Below, one piece after another: positions 1 through 8,062 of a DNA stretch of 55,338 nucleotides. The DNA is from Labilithrix sp. (GTDB taxonomy: Bacteria > Myxococcota_A > Polyangia > Polyangiales > Polyangiaceae). Where the stretch lies: positions 1 to 55,338 of the forward strand of contig JAHBWC010000057.1 of the NCBI GenBank assembly GCA_019637225.1, given 5' to 3'. The notes below the pieces were generated by a model. That model made no database searches and was not told the origin of the DNA. It saw only the letters and a program-made list of their open reading frames with translations. The position numbers were made by a program, and so were the translations under genes. Positions within the stretch are counted from its first letter, which is position 1. Each line of letters starts with the position of its first letter.

Positions 1-292
1 GACGTACGTTGCTGCAAAAGATCGTGGGCACGGGCCGGTGAACGAGGTCTCTGCGGAGGTCTCGAAGCTTCGTGGCTTCTGGCTTCGTGAGCAAGAGGTA
101 CGGATCGATCCGGGCAAGCGAGTGCTTCAGTCCCTTTTCGAGCGCGACGTACAGGTTGCGCGCACATCGCCCGAGTTCCTGAAGGCTCCGCTTCCCTTCG
201 AGGCGTGTCAGTACTTCATGCGTCTCGAAGGCGTTCAGGAACTCCTCGACTGCGCTGTCGAGGAACGAGAGGTGTTCGGGATTCGTGGACAT
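1..292 (-). CDS. Hypothetical protein, C-terminus cut by window edge
   Basis: An open frame on the minus strand starts with ATG at 292 (MSTNPEHLSFLDSAVEEF) and stays open for 97 codons to the window edge. Codon choice is GC-rich at third positions and the translation is a plausible mostly helical soluble protein (LQELGRCARNLYVALEKGL, then KLRDLRRDLVHRP). No family is recognised. No strong Shine-Dalgarno is visible upstream. It reads away from the Septu-like genes, so it is probably a separate transcription unit. Plus-strand frames over the same bases give less protein-like translations and are taken as shadows. Confidence 0.55.
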   Translation of the reverse strand, partial: MSTNPEHLSFLDSAVEEFLNAFETHEVLTRLEGKRSLQELGRCARNLYVALEKGLKHSLARIDPYLLLTKPEATKLRDLRRDLVHRPVPTIFCSNVR

Positions 293-878
293 CGCGGGCA
301 GAGTAACCGGAACGCCCCTCGGAGGTTGTCGATGACGTAGCCAGCGGAATGCCTCGCCCGCTCCGCCATGTTCGAGCCCCTCGCCCCGGAGGGATTCGCG
401 TAACCGTCGGACGGCGCGCAACTCCGCGACCTCGCGTCCACGCCGAGGATTGTCCTCCGCCTCGAATCGTCCAGGCTCGCGCTCGATCGCGCGCGCCCCT
501 TGAAAACCAGCGCGGTCGCGCTCAAGGCGCACGGGTCAGATACCCGTTGCTCCGGAGCTCCGAGCGCCTCCGAGCAAAGGCACGGCTGGCACGCGCGCGA
601 AGGTGCGTGTCAGCACGAAGGCGTGGGCGATATTCGACATACGAGGAGGCTCTTCAGGATCGGGTTCGTTGCGCTGTCCGTGACGCGAACGGCGACGCTC
701 GACGCCCAGGGCGACGTGGGCGCCGCGGACAGCGCTGCCGCGATGGCGCGCGTTGTCTCGAAGCTTCCCGCCGGAGGAGATCTGTCTGCGATAACACGCG
801 AGCACGACCGAGAAGCACGCATCGCGCTCCTGACGCTGCGGGAGCTGGCCGCCGACCGGTCGTGGAAGCAGGTGCCTC
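293..878. other. Poorly coding stretch, possible gene debris
   Basis: Several frames are open here, as expected at high GC, but none is convincing from start to end. The best signal is the plus frame from about 632 to 880 (for example SVTRTATLDAQGDVGAAD and IALLTLRELAADRSWKQVP). It has no credible start codon and would need a frameshift to join the next open frame at 879. This could be the 5' part of a broken gene. Confidence 0.3.
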
Positions 879-1550
879 GTGAACATCACCGCGACCCAGT
901 TGAACAGCATTGCGAAGGACTCCGACCGGTACGGCTACAATCGGCTCCTGCTCGAGGACTTCGTGGCCGAGGGCGAGGGCTGGTCTCTCCACCCGGCGTT
1001 GATCCACGAGCACATCGCGGGCGAGCCCGCAGCTCCGCACATGCGCTGCTTCTTGAAGAAGGACGACGAGGTCTTCGCGATCCTCGACGTCTCCTTTCCG
1101 ATGCTGGACAGGACTCGCCGCGAATGCGTGAAGCTCGGGCTCGCTCGCGCCGCGGACGTCGGGCTCGGCCCGCGCGAAGTCGCGACGGTGACGTCCAGGG
1201 CGAAGAGGACGAAGGCCGCGCGTGGGAAGCCCGTGAAGGCGACGCAGCGTCTGATTATGGGGGCGCAGCCAACGACGCGTAGCGCCGGTCCACGCGGCAG
1301 GGCACGCGCGAGGAGGGCTCCCGAGTTCGCTCGGGAGCTCAAGTCCTTCGCCCTAGCCGCGCCCCGGGATCGACGACGAGCGGATCGGGCGGTCGTCCGT
1401 GTCCTTGGAGTCGAACGGAAGACCAACGGAAGCGATGCCCGAAGTGCGTGCGCTGCCGTCGGCGACTGCGCTGCTTGGGGCAGCCGTGTTCGCTCCGGTG
1501 GTTGTCCGAGCATCCGACTTGAGCGATGCTCGCCAGCTCAATGTACGTGA
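879..1550 (+). CDS. Hypothetical protein, possibly a broken gene
   Basis: The frame opens with GTG at 879. The first 95 or so residues look genuine (NITATQLNSIAKDSDRYGY; EGEGWSLHPALIHEHI; MRCFLKKDDEVFAILDVSF), with good codon use. After about position 1260 the translation becomes Arg-rich and unlike a folded protein, so the true end is uncertain. The upstream frame ending at 882 forms a GTGA overlap with this start, and the better coding frame at 632-880 is in a different phase, which suggests a frameshifted older gene. No family is recognised. Confidence 0.3.
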   Translation: MNITATQLNSIAKDSDRYGYNRLLLEDFVAEGEGWSLHPALIHEHIAGEPAAPHMRCFLKKDDEVFAILDVSFPMLDRTRRECVKLGLARAADVGLGPREVATVTSRAKRTKAARGKPVKATQRLIMGAQPTTRSAGPRGRARARRAPEFARELKSFALAAPRDRRRADRAVVRVLGVERKTNGSDARSACAAVGDCAAWGSRVRSGGCPSIRLERCSPAQCT

Positions 1551-2839
1551 CGCGGATTGAACTGGAGGATCTAAGAGGCTTTCTTGGGGGTGACGCGCGA
1601 ACCGATCTTCCTCTCCCAGAGGATGGTTCGGGTTGGCACGTCTTCGCAGGGCGCAACGGCTCAGGGAAGTCAACGCTCTTGCGGTCTCTCGCGATCGGCA
1701 TGATCGGTCCTGATCACTCGCGACACCTCGTGCCGTCCTTCAACCCTTGGATTCGCGCAGATGCCGGCGAAGCGCTCCTCCGCGTCCATCTAGGACACGG
1801 CGACGGGGACATCTTCAAGGGCATCGGCAAGCTACCGAGCCGACCGTTCGTCGCTGAGCTGCGGTTGAGGAAAGCTGACGACGGAGGAGAGCCCCTCCTA
1901 GAGTTCTCCCCGGCGCGGCAAAAGAAGCTCTTGGGCGCGTGGCGCGGGCCGTGGGGAGAGAATCCCCGCGGCTGGCTTGTGTCCGGGTACGGACCGTTCC
2001 GCCGGCTGACGGGGCACGCGTCCGATGCCCAGCGCGTGATGGTTGGACCAAACCATCAGCGTCGTCTCGTCAGTCTGTTCCGTGAAGACGCCTCCCTTGT
2101 CGAGGCGGTTGGATGGCTTCAAGAGCAGCAGTTCCGGAAGCTAGAGAAGCGAGAAGGAGCGAATCAGTTGCTCAATGATGTGATCGAGCTCCTGAACAAC
2201 GGATTGTTGCCTGACGGCGCATCGGTCAGCCGTGTCGACTCAGAGGGACTCTGGGTTCGGCGAGCGGGGATGGATGTGGAGCTTCGCGAGCTCAGTGACG
2301 GGTATCGAGTCGCTTTGGCGCTCGTGCTCGACATCATTCGACACATGCATGACGCCTACGGTGAAGTGCGGATGGCCGGCGGGAAGGACCGCGTGGTCGA
2401 CATGCCCGGCGTGGTCCTCATCGATGAGATCGATGCCCATCTTCACGTGTCTTGGCAGCAAAGGATCGGCTTCTGGCTGAGCGAGCGTTTCCCGAAGGTG
2501 CAGTTCTTGGTGACGACGCATAGCCCCTTCGTGTGCCAGGCCGCAAAGCCGGGCGGACTCTTCAGGCTCCCCTCACCGGGTGAACCGGTCGGGGTTCAGC
2601 CTGTCGACGACAGTACGTTCAAGAGGGTCGTGAATGGCACGGTCAACGATGCGGTTCTTTCTCATCTCTTCGGTTTGGAGCGGAGCCGCTCTCCGCGCGC
2701 ACAGAAGCTCACAGAAGAGTGGTCACGACTGCGGGCGAAAGACAGCCGAAGCAGGCTGACATCGCCGGAGCGCGCGCGCTTCGAGGACCTCACCGCTCAG
2801 CTTCCGCTGCCGTTTGATTCGACGACGAGCACACAATGA
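1541..2839 (+). CDS. ptuA: Septu-like ATPase PtuA (AAA/ABC-type)
   Basis: Predicted P-loop ATPase of the Septu/OLD-type AAA class, the regulatory half of a two-gene anti-phage system. Seen: Walker A GRNGSGKST at residues 37-45, an ABC-type signature-like LSDGYR near residue 252, Walker B with acidic follow-on (VVLIDEIDAHLH, about 291-302), and a C-terminal THSPFV switch histidine near 327. At 432 residues the length fits PtuA proteins. ATG 1541 (MYVTRIELEDLRGF) is preferred over ATG 1526 because the family normally begins directly with this first strand. The stop overlaps the next start as ATGA, so the pair is translationally coupled. The family role is known for Septu: PtuA controls the HNH effector PtuB. 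Retron Ec78 carries similar genes, but no reverse transcriptase is seen here. Confidence 0.85.
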   Translation: MYVTRIELEDLRGFLGGDARTDLPLPEDGSGWHVFAGRNGSGKSTLLRSLAIGMIGPDHSRHLVPSFNPWIRADAGEALLRVHLGHGDGDIFKGIGKLPSRPFVAELRLRKADDGGEPLLEFSPARQKKLLGAWRGPWGENPRGWLVSGYGPFRRLTGHASDAQRVMVGPNHQRRLVSLFREDASLVEAVGWLQEQQFRKLEKREGANQLLNDVIELLNNGLLPDGASVSRVDSEGLWVRRAGMDVELRELSDGYRVALALVLDIIRHMHDAYGEVRMAGGKDRVVDMPGVVLIDEIDAHLHVSWQQRIGFWLSERFPKVQFLVTTHSPFVCQAAKPGGLFRLPSPGEPVGVQPVDDSTFKRVVNGTVNDAVLSHLFGLERSRSPRAQKLTEEWSRLRAKDSRSRLTSPERARFEDLTAQLPLPFDSTTSTQ

Positions 2840-3576
2840 GGACAATTGCGCGCGCAACGTTGTCAGCTGCCACGCAGAAGACACTCTCGAGTCTTCAGAA
2901 GCGTGTGGACAGTGCGATGGACCCACCTTCCGAAGCAAACACGATTTGGCGCAACAAGACCTCCGGGAACAAGCGGAAAACGGCGTTCAAGGAAGTGCAG
3001 TTGAAGCTGCGCCGGATGGCTGCTGGTCGCGCCCGATGCATGTACTGCGAAGATAGCCTCGGTACAGACATCGATCACTTTCGCCCGAAGGCGGCACACG
3101 CGAGCTTCGCGTTTTCGTGGACCAACTACCTGCTTGCATGTTCGCACTGCAACAGCAATGAGAAGCGCGATGAATTCCCGGTCGCGACGAACGGGGAACC
3201 GCTTCTCCTCGATCCGACGCGTGACGAGCCTCTTCAGCACTTCGTCCTCGTCCCAGAGACTGGTTGGCTGGAACCGATGACGCCGCAGGGCGAGGAGACC
3301 GAACGGGTGTTCGGACTGAATCGACGAGATGACCTGACGCAGGGACGTGCGGATGTGTGGACCACGATGACAGCGCTGGTTCGCGACTTCGGCGCTGCGC
3401 AGGCGAGAAAGGACGACGCCGCGATGACACGTATCGTGGGAACCGCGCGACGGCTTTCGTTCCAAGCTGCGGTTCAGTACTTCGTTGCAGAGGCGCTGAG
3501 CGGTTCGAAGCTCGTGGCGCACGACATTGCCCAGACCATTCAAAGCGCCAAGGCCCACTGGGCCTGGGCTCTATGA
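2836..3576 (+). CDS. ptuB: Septu-like HNH endonuclease PtuB
   Basis: HNH nuclease that pairs with the preceding ATPase. Motifs run in the expected order: CMYCE (Cys68, Cys71), DIDHFRPK (His81), then a Trp-Asn pair and ACSHCNSNEKRDEFP (Cys102, Cys105, Asn106). This is a zinc-supported HNH core typical of the PtuB/TIGR02646-like family. The protein is 246 residues, with a helical C-terminal half and no membrane segment. ATG at 2836 overlaps the ptuA stop by four bases. In characterised Septu systems the HNH subunit cleaves DNA when released by its ATPase partner on infection; the same role is inferred here. The gene is followed 25 bp later by a convergent minus-strand gene, so the unit is two genes only. 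Confidence 0.85.
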   Translation: MRTIARATLSAATQKTLSSLQKRVDSAMDPPSEANTIWRNKTSGNKRKTAFKEVQLKLRRMAAGRARCMYCEDSLGTDIDHFRPKAAHASFAFSWTNYLLACSHCNSNEKRDEFPVATNGEPLLLDPTRDEPLQHFVLVPETGWLEPMTPQGEETERVFGLNRRDDLTQGRADVWTTMTALVRDFGAAQARKDDAAMTRIVGTARRLSFQAAVQYFVAEALSGSKLVAHDIAQTIQSAKAHWAWAL

Positions 3577-3601
3577 GCGGGCACACGATCGCGAGCGTTC
3601 G

Positions 3602-4129
3602 TTACTCGCTCCCCTCGCGCGCGAGGGAGACCTTCGCACCCGGCCCGCGCGCCGCCTCATCGATGCCCCGGAGCTGCCCGAGGAGGGGGCGCGCCTCGCT
3701 CATCATGCCCGCGCCGATCAAGGCCTCCACGGCGACGACGAGGGCGTGAAGGCGGACCCAGTCCGGGCGCCCGTCCTCGTCCTTGGGCATCGGCTCGTGC
3801 AACGCGGAGGGCACGCTCGAGGGCCCGAGCAACGTTCCGACGTCGACGCTCTCGTCCTCGTGCATGATGCACGCTTCATTCGTCTCGCATTCGTCCGAGC
3901 GATCTGAATCCGAGGGGTTAGGTGGCGTATCGAGGGGGAGTACCGAAGAGGCGATTCCTTCGAATGTCTCGGAATTGTCAGCGATCTCGACAGCTTCCGT
4001 TGTATTTGGATCCCGCCTCCCCGACCCATCTGCACACGCGAGACCGGTTTCGACGGGGTCGCGTGGGGTCGCGAAAATTCTGGCTACGCTGCGGCTGCAC
4101 GTCTGGCCGATCGCGGGACAGGCGGGCAT
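3602..4129 (-). CDS. Hypothetical protein, acidic linker and helical C-terminus
   Basis: A minus-strand frame whose last 175 codons look coding. An acidic, Ser/Glu-rich middle (NTTEAVEIADNSETFEG; SDRSDECETNEACIMHED) leads to a helical C-terminus (DWVRLHALVVAVEALIGAG; EARPLLGQLRGIDEAARG). The start is uncertain. ATG 4129 (MPACPAIGQ) is the first in-frame ATG inside the protein-like part, and the frame is open upstream to 4495 but overlaps the HEAT-repeat gene there with Arg-rich junk. No recognised domain. It lies downstream of the HEAT-repeat gene on the same strand, 64 bp away, and may be cotranscribed with it. Confidence 0.5.
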   Translation of the reverse strand: MPACPAIGQTCSRSVARIFATPRDPVETGLACADGSGRRDPNTTEAVEIADNSETFEGIASSVLPLDTPPNPSDSDRSDECETNEACIMHEDESVDVGTLLGPSSVPSALHEPMPKDEDGRPDWVRLHALVVAVEALIGAGMMSEARPLLGQLRGIDEAARGPGAKVSLAREGSE

Positions 4130-4193
4130 CGCGAGCCACGGTAGGACCGGAGGAGCTCCTTTCGTCCCGGGACGTCCTGTCTGTTCCCTGAAC

Positions 4194-5558
4194 CTACGTT
4201 CGCTTTCGCTTCCGTCTCGTCGCGTCTTCGAGCGCGCCCTCGGCCACCGCGCGCACGGCTTCGTCCTTGGCCTTCGCAGCCGCCCGGAGCGGAGCGAGAT
4301 GGGGCTCGTAGGCGCCGGTGATCGCGCCGTGCGCGTGCCGCGCGAGCGACGAGAGGTACATGTCCCTCTGCGCGATCGATTTCTCGAGCGCCGGGACCGC
4401 TCGCTTCGCCTTGGGGCCCATCGCGATGAGCGCCTCGAACGCGTCGAGCGCTGCGTACCGGCTCGCCTTCGGCGCGAGGTTGGCGGTGAGGACATCGACG
4501 ACCCGGTCGTGATCGGACGCCTTCCCCTTCAAGGCTGCAGCCGCGAGTGTCTTGTAAATGTAGCCCGCCGCCACACCGTGCACCCAGCGCGGGTTCTTCT
4601 GGACCTTCGTGAGCGCCTTCGCCAGCGGCGCGATCATCGCCGGATCCGCGTAGGCGAGGAGGGCCTCCGCCGCGTTGGCGACGATGTCTTCGTTCGACTC
4701 CCCGAGCGCGTCGAGGAGGACCGGGACGACGCGCTTCGGCTTGCCCGGGTGCGTCCCGAGGATGCCGAGCGCGGTCGTGCGTGCGTCGGTGTTGCCCTTC
4801 CTGGCGTAGGCCATGAGCGCGTCCGTCGCGCGCTCGTCCGCTGCGATCTCGGCGAGCCGCCAGAGGTAGTCGGTCGGCTCCGCGCCCTTGGCCAGCGCTT
4901 TCGCGATGAGGTCGATCACCTCTTTTCGGACGGCCGGCGGCTCCTTCGTCAGCTTCTTCCCGGCCGCGCTCCCGCCGTCGCCGGCGAGCTTCTCGACCCA
5001 CGCCCCTGCGCCCGCTCCGCCGCCGGCGTTCTTGGCGCCGAGCTTCTTCATCTTCGCCTTGTCGTTCTCGAGGATGCGCACCCAGCCCGAGAGGACGCCG
5101 AGGAGGTGCTTCGAGCCGAGCTTGCTCGGTTTGCTTCCAGGCTCCCACTCGTAGAGCGTGCCTTTCGCGTCGTAGCCGACGCACCAGCCCGCACCGAGAC
5201 GGCGCATCGCGGCCACGAGCTCGCGCGCTCCGGAAGGCGCGCGCTCGCGCGTCTGCACGACGACATCGAGCGCGGAGCTGCTCTTCGAGGCCAAACCAAA
5301 CACCTCGATCCCCCAATGGAACTGCCAGGCCGGCCTTACCTCGTAGGCGACCGGCCGCGGCCACACTTTCTCGTCTGTGACGATCGCGCACGCCGACACC
5401 TTCTCGATGAGCGCGCGGTGCTCCGCATGGAGAGGCACGCCGAGCTTCTTCTCGAGCGCGTCGATACGCGCCTTCGCCGGAGGCTTCGCGGCGAAGAAGA
5501 TCGAAAAATCGTCATCGAGCGCGTCGAGCTGTGCCGTGAACTTCTGGAGGGTCGTCAT
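4194..5558 (-). CDS. SUKH-like domain protein with HEAT repeats
   Basis: The protein has 454 residues from ATG 5558; a GTG directly before it at 5561 is the alternative start. The N-terminal 150 residues resemble the SMI1/KNR4 (SUKH) fold (DALEKKLGVPLHAEHRALIE, then a Trp/Tyr-rich beta part, GWCVGYDAKGTLYEWEPG). After a Gly/Ala-rich linker near 180-195, the C-terminal half is a solenoid of HEAT-like helical pairs (ALGILGTHPGKPKRVVPVLL; AAEALLAYADPAMIAPLAKA; LDAFEALIAMGPKAKRAVPA). It ends in a basic tail. SUKH proteins are often toxin-immunity or adaptor proteins, but nothing adjacent looks like a polymorphic toxin. A dyad-symmetric operator-like site lies about 50 bp upstream of the start. 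Confidence 0.75.
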   Translation of the reverse strand: MTTLQKFTAQLDALDDDFSIFFAAKPPAKARIDALEKKLGVPLHAEHRALIEKVSACAIVTDEKVWPRPVAYEVRPAWQFHWGIEVFGLASKSSSALDVVVQTRERAPSGARELVAAMRRLGAGWCVGYDAKGTLYEWEPGSKPSKLGSKHLLGVLSGWVRILENDKAKMKKLGAKNAGGGAGAGAWVEKLAGDGGSAAGKKLTKEPPAVRKEVIDLIAKALAKGAEPTDYLWRLAEIAADERATDALMAYARKGNTDARTTALGILGTHPGKPKRVVPVLLDALGESNEDIVANAAEALLAYADPAMIAPLAKALTKVQKNPRWVHGVAAGYIYKTLAAAALKGKASDHDRVVDVLTANLAPKASRYAALDAFEALIAMGPKAKRAVPALEKSIAQRDMYLSSLARHAHGAITGAYEPHLAPLRAAAKAKDEAVRAVAEGALEDATRRKRKRT

Positions 5559-5606
5559 CACGGCCGAGGGTACGGCACCCGCGGTTTCGCCCCCCCTGGC
5601 AAAGGA

Positions 5607-5626
5607 GCTTACACACCGCTGTAAGC
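5607..5626. promoter_or_regulatory. Operator-like palindrome GCTTACA-N6-TGTAAGC
   Basis: Perfect 7+7 bp inverted repeat around a 6-bp spacer, 49-68 bp upstream of the minus-strand SUKH/HEAT gene start. The TTACA-N6-TGTAA core is the shape of TetR-family operators, and it is AT-rich against a GC-rich background. No TetR gene is visible in the window. The assignment as a binding site is inference. Confidence 0.4.
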
Positions 5627-5653
5627 ACCGCGCCGCGCCAGCTCCGCGTCACC

Positions 5654-5762
5654 CGGCGTCCGCGTTCACGAGATCGCGCTGCTAACTCAGTGGAACACGA
5701 CGATGAACTCAGTGGAAGACGACGATCCGCCCGTGCTCGCCGCGGCCTTGGCCGGTGCCGCG
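5654..5762. repeat. Direct repeat copy A: duplicated 3' end of Gly-rich lipoprotein gene
   Basis: This segment matches 22126-22212 in the same orientation. A 25-base identical block (5654-5678 against 22126-22150) and a 55-base block with one mismatch (5708-5762 against 22158-22212) are separated in both copies by a 7-base variable spacer. Copy A also carries an extra 22-base tandem duplication at 5686-5707. On the minus strand it encodes only the last residues of the lipoprotein (GTGQGRGEHGRIVVFH and stop), with no upstream gene body, so it is a truncated remnant. The bases from 5763 to 5913 hold no recognisable gene. Confidence 0.85.
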
Positions 5763-5913
5763 TCCGTATGCTCGACGGCGCCACGGAAGTCGCCTCTCAC
5801 CCGAGGTCCTGATACGCAGGTTGCGCACGACTCGCGCGGTGAACTTCGTCGGAGCCGTCCACATGACGGCGACGCACTGGGCGTGCCAGACGCGAGGCTA
5901 CTTGTAGAGGGGC

Positions 5914-6792
5914 TTACTTCGAGCCGAACCGGAGGCCCGAGTCTTCTAGATGGTCGCGGAGACCATCCACCGCGCGCACGACGGACTCGTAGACCTTCTC
6001 GGCCGCTTGCGTTGCCGTGTCGGGTACGCTCGCGTTGTCCGACAGATCAATCTCGAACATTCCGTCCTGTGCAGCTGTCGTTGCGCTGCCAAGAGCATCT
6101 GCGACGTCCTTGGGGAGGACAGGCCCCAAGCGTTTGTGGAAGCCATCCAGTTGCTTCCAGTGGGTTGAGAGCTCGAGAGCGATGTCCTCAAGCGCGTCGT
6201 CCCAGTCGTAGTCAGGGTGACGCCTCTGCGGTAAGAGCCGAACCTGCAGATAGGTCCACAGCTCGCGGTACGCCGCGAAACGTTCCTTCACGACTAGGTC
6301 GGCGACTGTTTCGGCCGCTGCCGGTGGTCCTCCGACAGACGAGAAGAGATGAGGAAAGTGCAGGGCGAGGGCGGCAGCGTCCTTGGCAAGGTCGGACGCA
6401 ATGTCGTCCCAAAACCACAGTCCGACGCGAAACTTCTGGGCGGCCGCGCGTGCGTGCGAGAGCTGAAATACTTGCTTCTGCAGCTTGGCGTCCCGCGGCA
6501 GGGCGATCGCGATGACGTAGGATTCGAGCGCGGGAGAAAAGGATTCCGCCTTGGCAACCTCGGCGAGGACGTCTGAATACGTGATGCTCTCGACACATTT
6601 GCACTGAATGCCAACAGCCCGCGTCAGCGAATCCTCGAAGAATATGTCCACACCATGCTGCGCTTGGCCGGTGCGACCATACCGCGTTGGCGGCGTGAAC
6701 GGATTCTGGGCGGCGACTGCCGAACACACGATCGCCTCGAACTCGTCCCAGCTTTTGGGGACCGGAAGCTTGATCTGCGAGAGGGTGGGCAT
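5914..6792 (-). CDS. PD-(D/E)XK restriction-type nuclease (Mrr/Abi-like)
   Basis: The protein has 292 residues from ATG 6792 (MPTLSQIKLPVPKSWDEFE). The first 66 residues hold a PD-(D/E)XK nuclease core: Glu17/Glu19 in the first helix (SWDEFEAIV), a GRTGQAQHGVDI segment with Asp49, and IQCK with Gln63 and Lys65. This GQ.QHGVDI...QCK pattern is common in restriction and abortive-infection endonucleases. The remainder is helical, including an all-alpha part (REDLHTHW-type helices, then a coiled C-terminus) that may sense or dimerise. The frame is open upstream to 6915, but that extension is not protein-like. The gene lies just inside copy A of the island-bounding repeat and is divergent from the IS630 transposase 137 bp away. 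A defence role is inferred. Confidence 0.75.
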   Translation of the reverse strand: MPTLSQIKLPVPKSWDEFEAIVCSAVAAQNPFTPPTRYGRTGQAQHGVDIFFEDSLTRAVGIQCKCVESITYSDVLAEVAKAESFSPALESYVIAIALPRDAKLQKQVFQLSHARAAAQKFRVGLWFWDDIASDLAKDAAALALHFPHLFSSVGGPPAAAETVADLVVKERFAAYRELWTYLQVRLLPQRRHPDYDWDDALEDIALELSTHWKQLDGFHKRLGPVLPKDVADALGSATTAAQDGMFEIDLSDNASVPDTATQAAEKVYESVVRAVDGLRDHLEDSGLRFGSK

Positions 6793-6929
6793 CGGTCGAG
6801 GATACGCTGCGCTGAGGCTCACGACGGAAGCGAAGATGAGGTATCCTCTCTCTCGATCTCCACCGGCAGCGCAGTCCGTTGACACCGAGACCGGTTGACC
6901 CGATCCCGCAGACATGAGCTCTGCTGGGT

Positions 6930-7889
6930 GTGATCACCCCGTTGAAGTTGCGCGAGGCTGGCCTTCGCGCTCGAGCCGAAGGCCGCTCGTACGAGGAGAC
7001 GGCGAAGCTGCTGGGGATCGGGCGGGCGACGGTGAACCGAATCCTGCGGCTGCACCGCGAAACCAGCTCGCTTGAGCCTAGACCTCGCGGAGGCGGCAAC
7101 GTTTCTCCGATTCATGGCGAGCTGGCCGAGCTGCTTACCGCGATCGTCGCGGAGATGCCGCACGCCACGGTCGCCAAGCTCGCATCGGTGCTCATGAAGC
7201 GCTCCCGTACGTCGACGAGTCGTTCCGCCGTCCAGCGGGCGCTTTTCAGGCTCGGGCTCTCTCGAAAAAAAGTCGTTCATCGCCGTCGAGCGCGACACGC
7301 TCGAGCATCGCGAACGCCGAGAAGAGTTCTGCGCGCTCCTCAAGAAAGCGGACCTGAGCAGCCTCGTCTTCATCGACGAATCCGTCGTCAAAACCGGGAT
7401 GCGTCGCGAGTATGGACGCTCGCTGCGCGGTCGCCGCGTCACCGGGACGAGGCCCATTCGGTCCTGGAAGACGATCTCCCTCATTGGTGCGATACGCCTC
7501 GGCGCGACGCCGAAGATCATGACGAGCAAGACGGCCGTGGACGGGCCGAAGTTCCTCCGCTTCGTCAAGCAGCGGCTCGGCCCTTGGATCTACCCGGGCG
7601 ACATCGTCATCATGGACAACCTCGCCATCCACAAGATGCTCGTGGTCCGCGAAGCGATCCTCGATGCAGGCGGCTTTCCGGTCTACCTCCCGACCTACAG
7701 CCCGGAGCTGTACCCGATCGGACGCCTCTGGGCGGACATGAAGCGACAGCTCCGAACGCTCGCCCTCAACGCTCAGGACCAACTCCTTCGCGTGGTCCCC
7801 ACCTTCGCGCCTCGACCCCGACCGCGAAGGTCGCCGCGTGGTTCCGTCATTCCCAATCCAAGGCTCGCATCAAGTCGTCTCGATGTTAA
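6930..7889 (+). mobile_element. IS630-family transposase, frameshifted (probable pseudogene)
   Basis: From GTG 6930 the N-terminal helix-turn-helix part reads normally (SYEETAKLLGIGRATVNRIL). At an A7 run (7265-7271) the frame must move by +1, equivalent to one A fewer, to continue as SFIAVERDTLEHRERREEF, FIDESVVKTGMR and IVIMDNLAIHK, with the catalytic Glu/Asp region (LPTYSPELYPIGRLWADMK). A second shift near 7790-7830 is needed to reach the family C-terminus AAWFRHSQSKAR, which lies back in the first frame. IS630 elements can use programmed frameshifting at A-runs, but the second shift indicates decay. I found no matching terminal inverted repeat on the right, so the element is probably truncated. 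Confidence 0.8.
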
Positions 7890-8062
7890 TGCAGGCTCTG
7901 GCCAAGTTCCATGCCAGCCGTCGTCCACAGCCGCCACCACCGATTCCTCTTCCGCGGCTGCCCGCCTCCGGATCTCGCTCCCGGTCACGACCAAATTTCC
8001 GCTCAAACGCCTACGCGCAGCGCAGCGCGTGGCTCCCGTGGTAGACGAGGAACCACGAGGAT

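Noticed and set aside
1541..3576. Retron Ec78-type system because of PtuA/PtuB
   Set aside because: No reverse transcriptase frame or msr/msd-like structure is visible next to the pair.
7773..8006. Minus-strand 77-residue frame upstream of the giant gene
   Set aside because: Reads partly protein-like, but overlaps the transposase end, has no homology I can recognise, and no ribosome-binding site.
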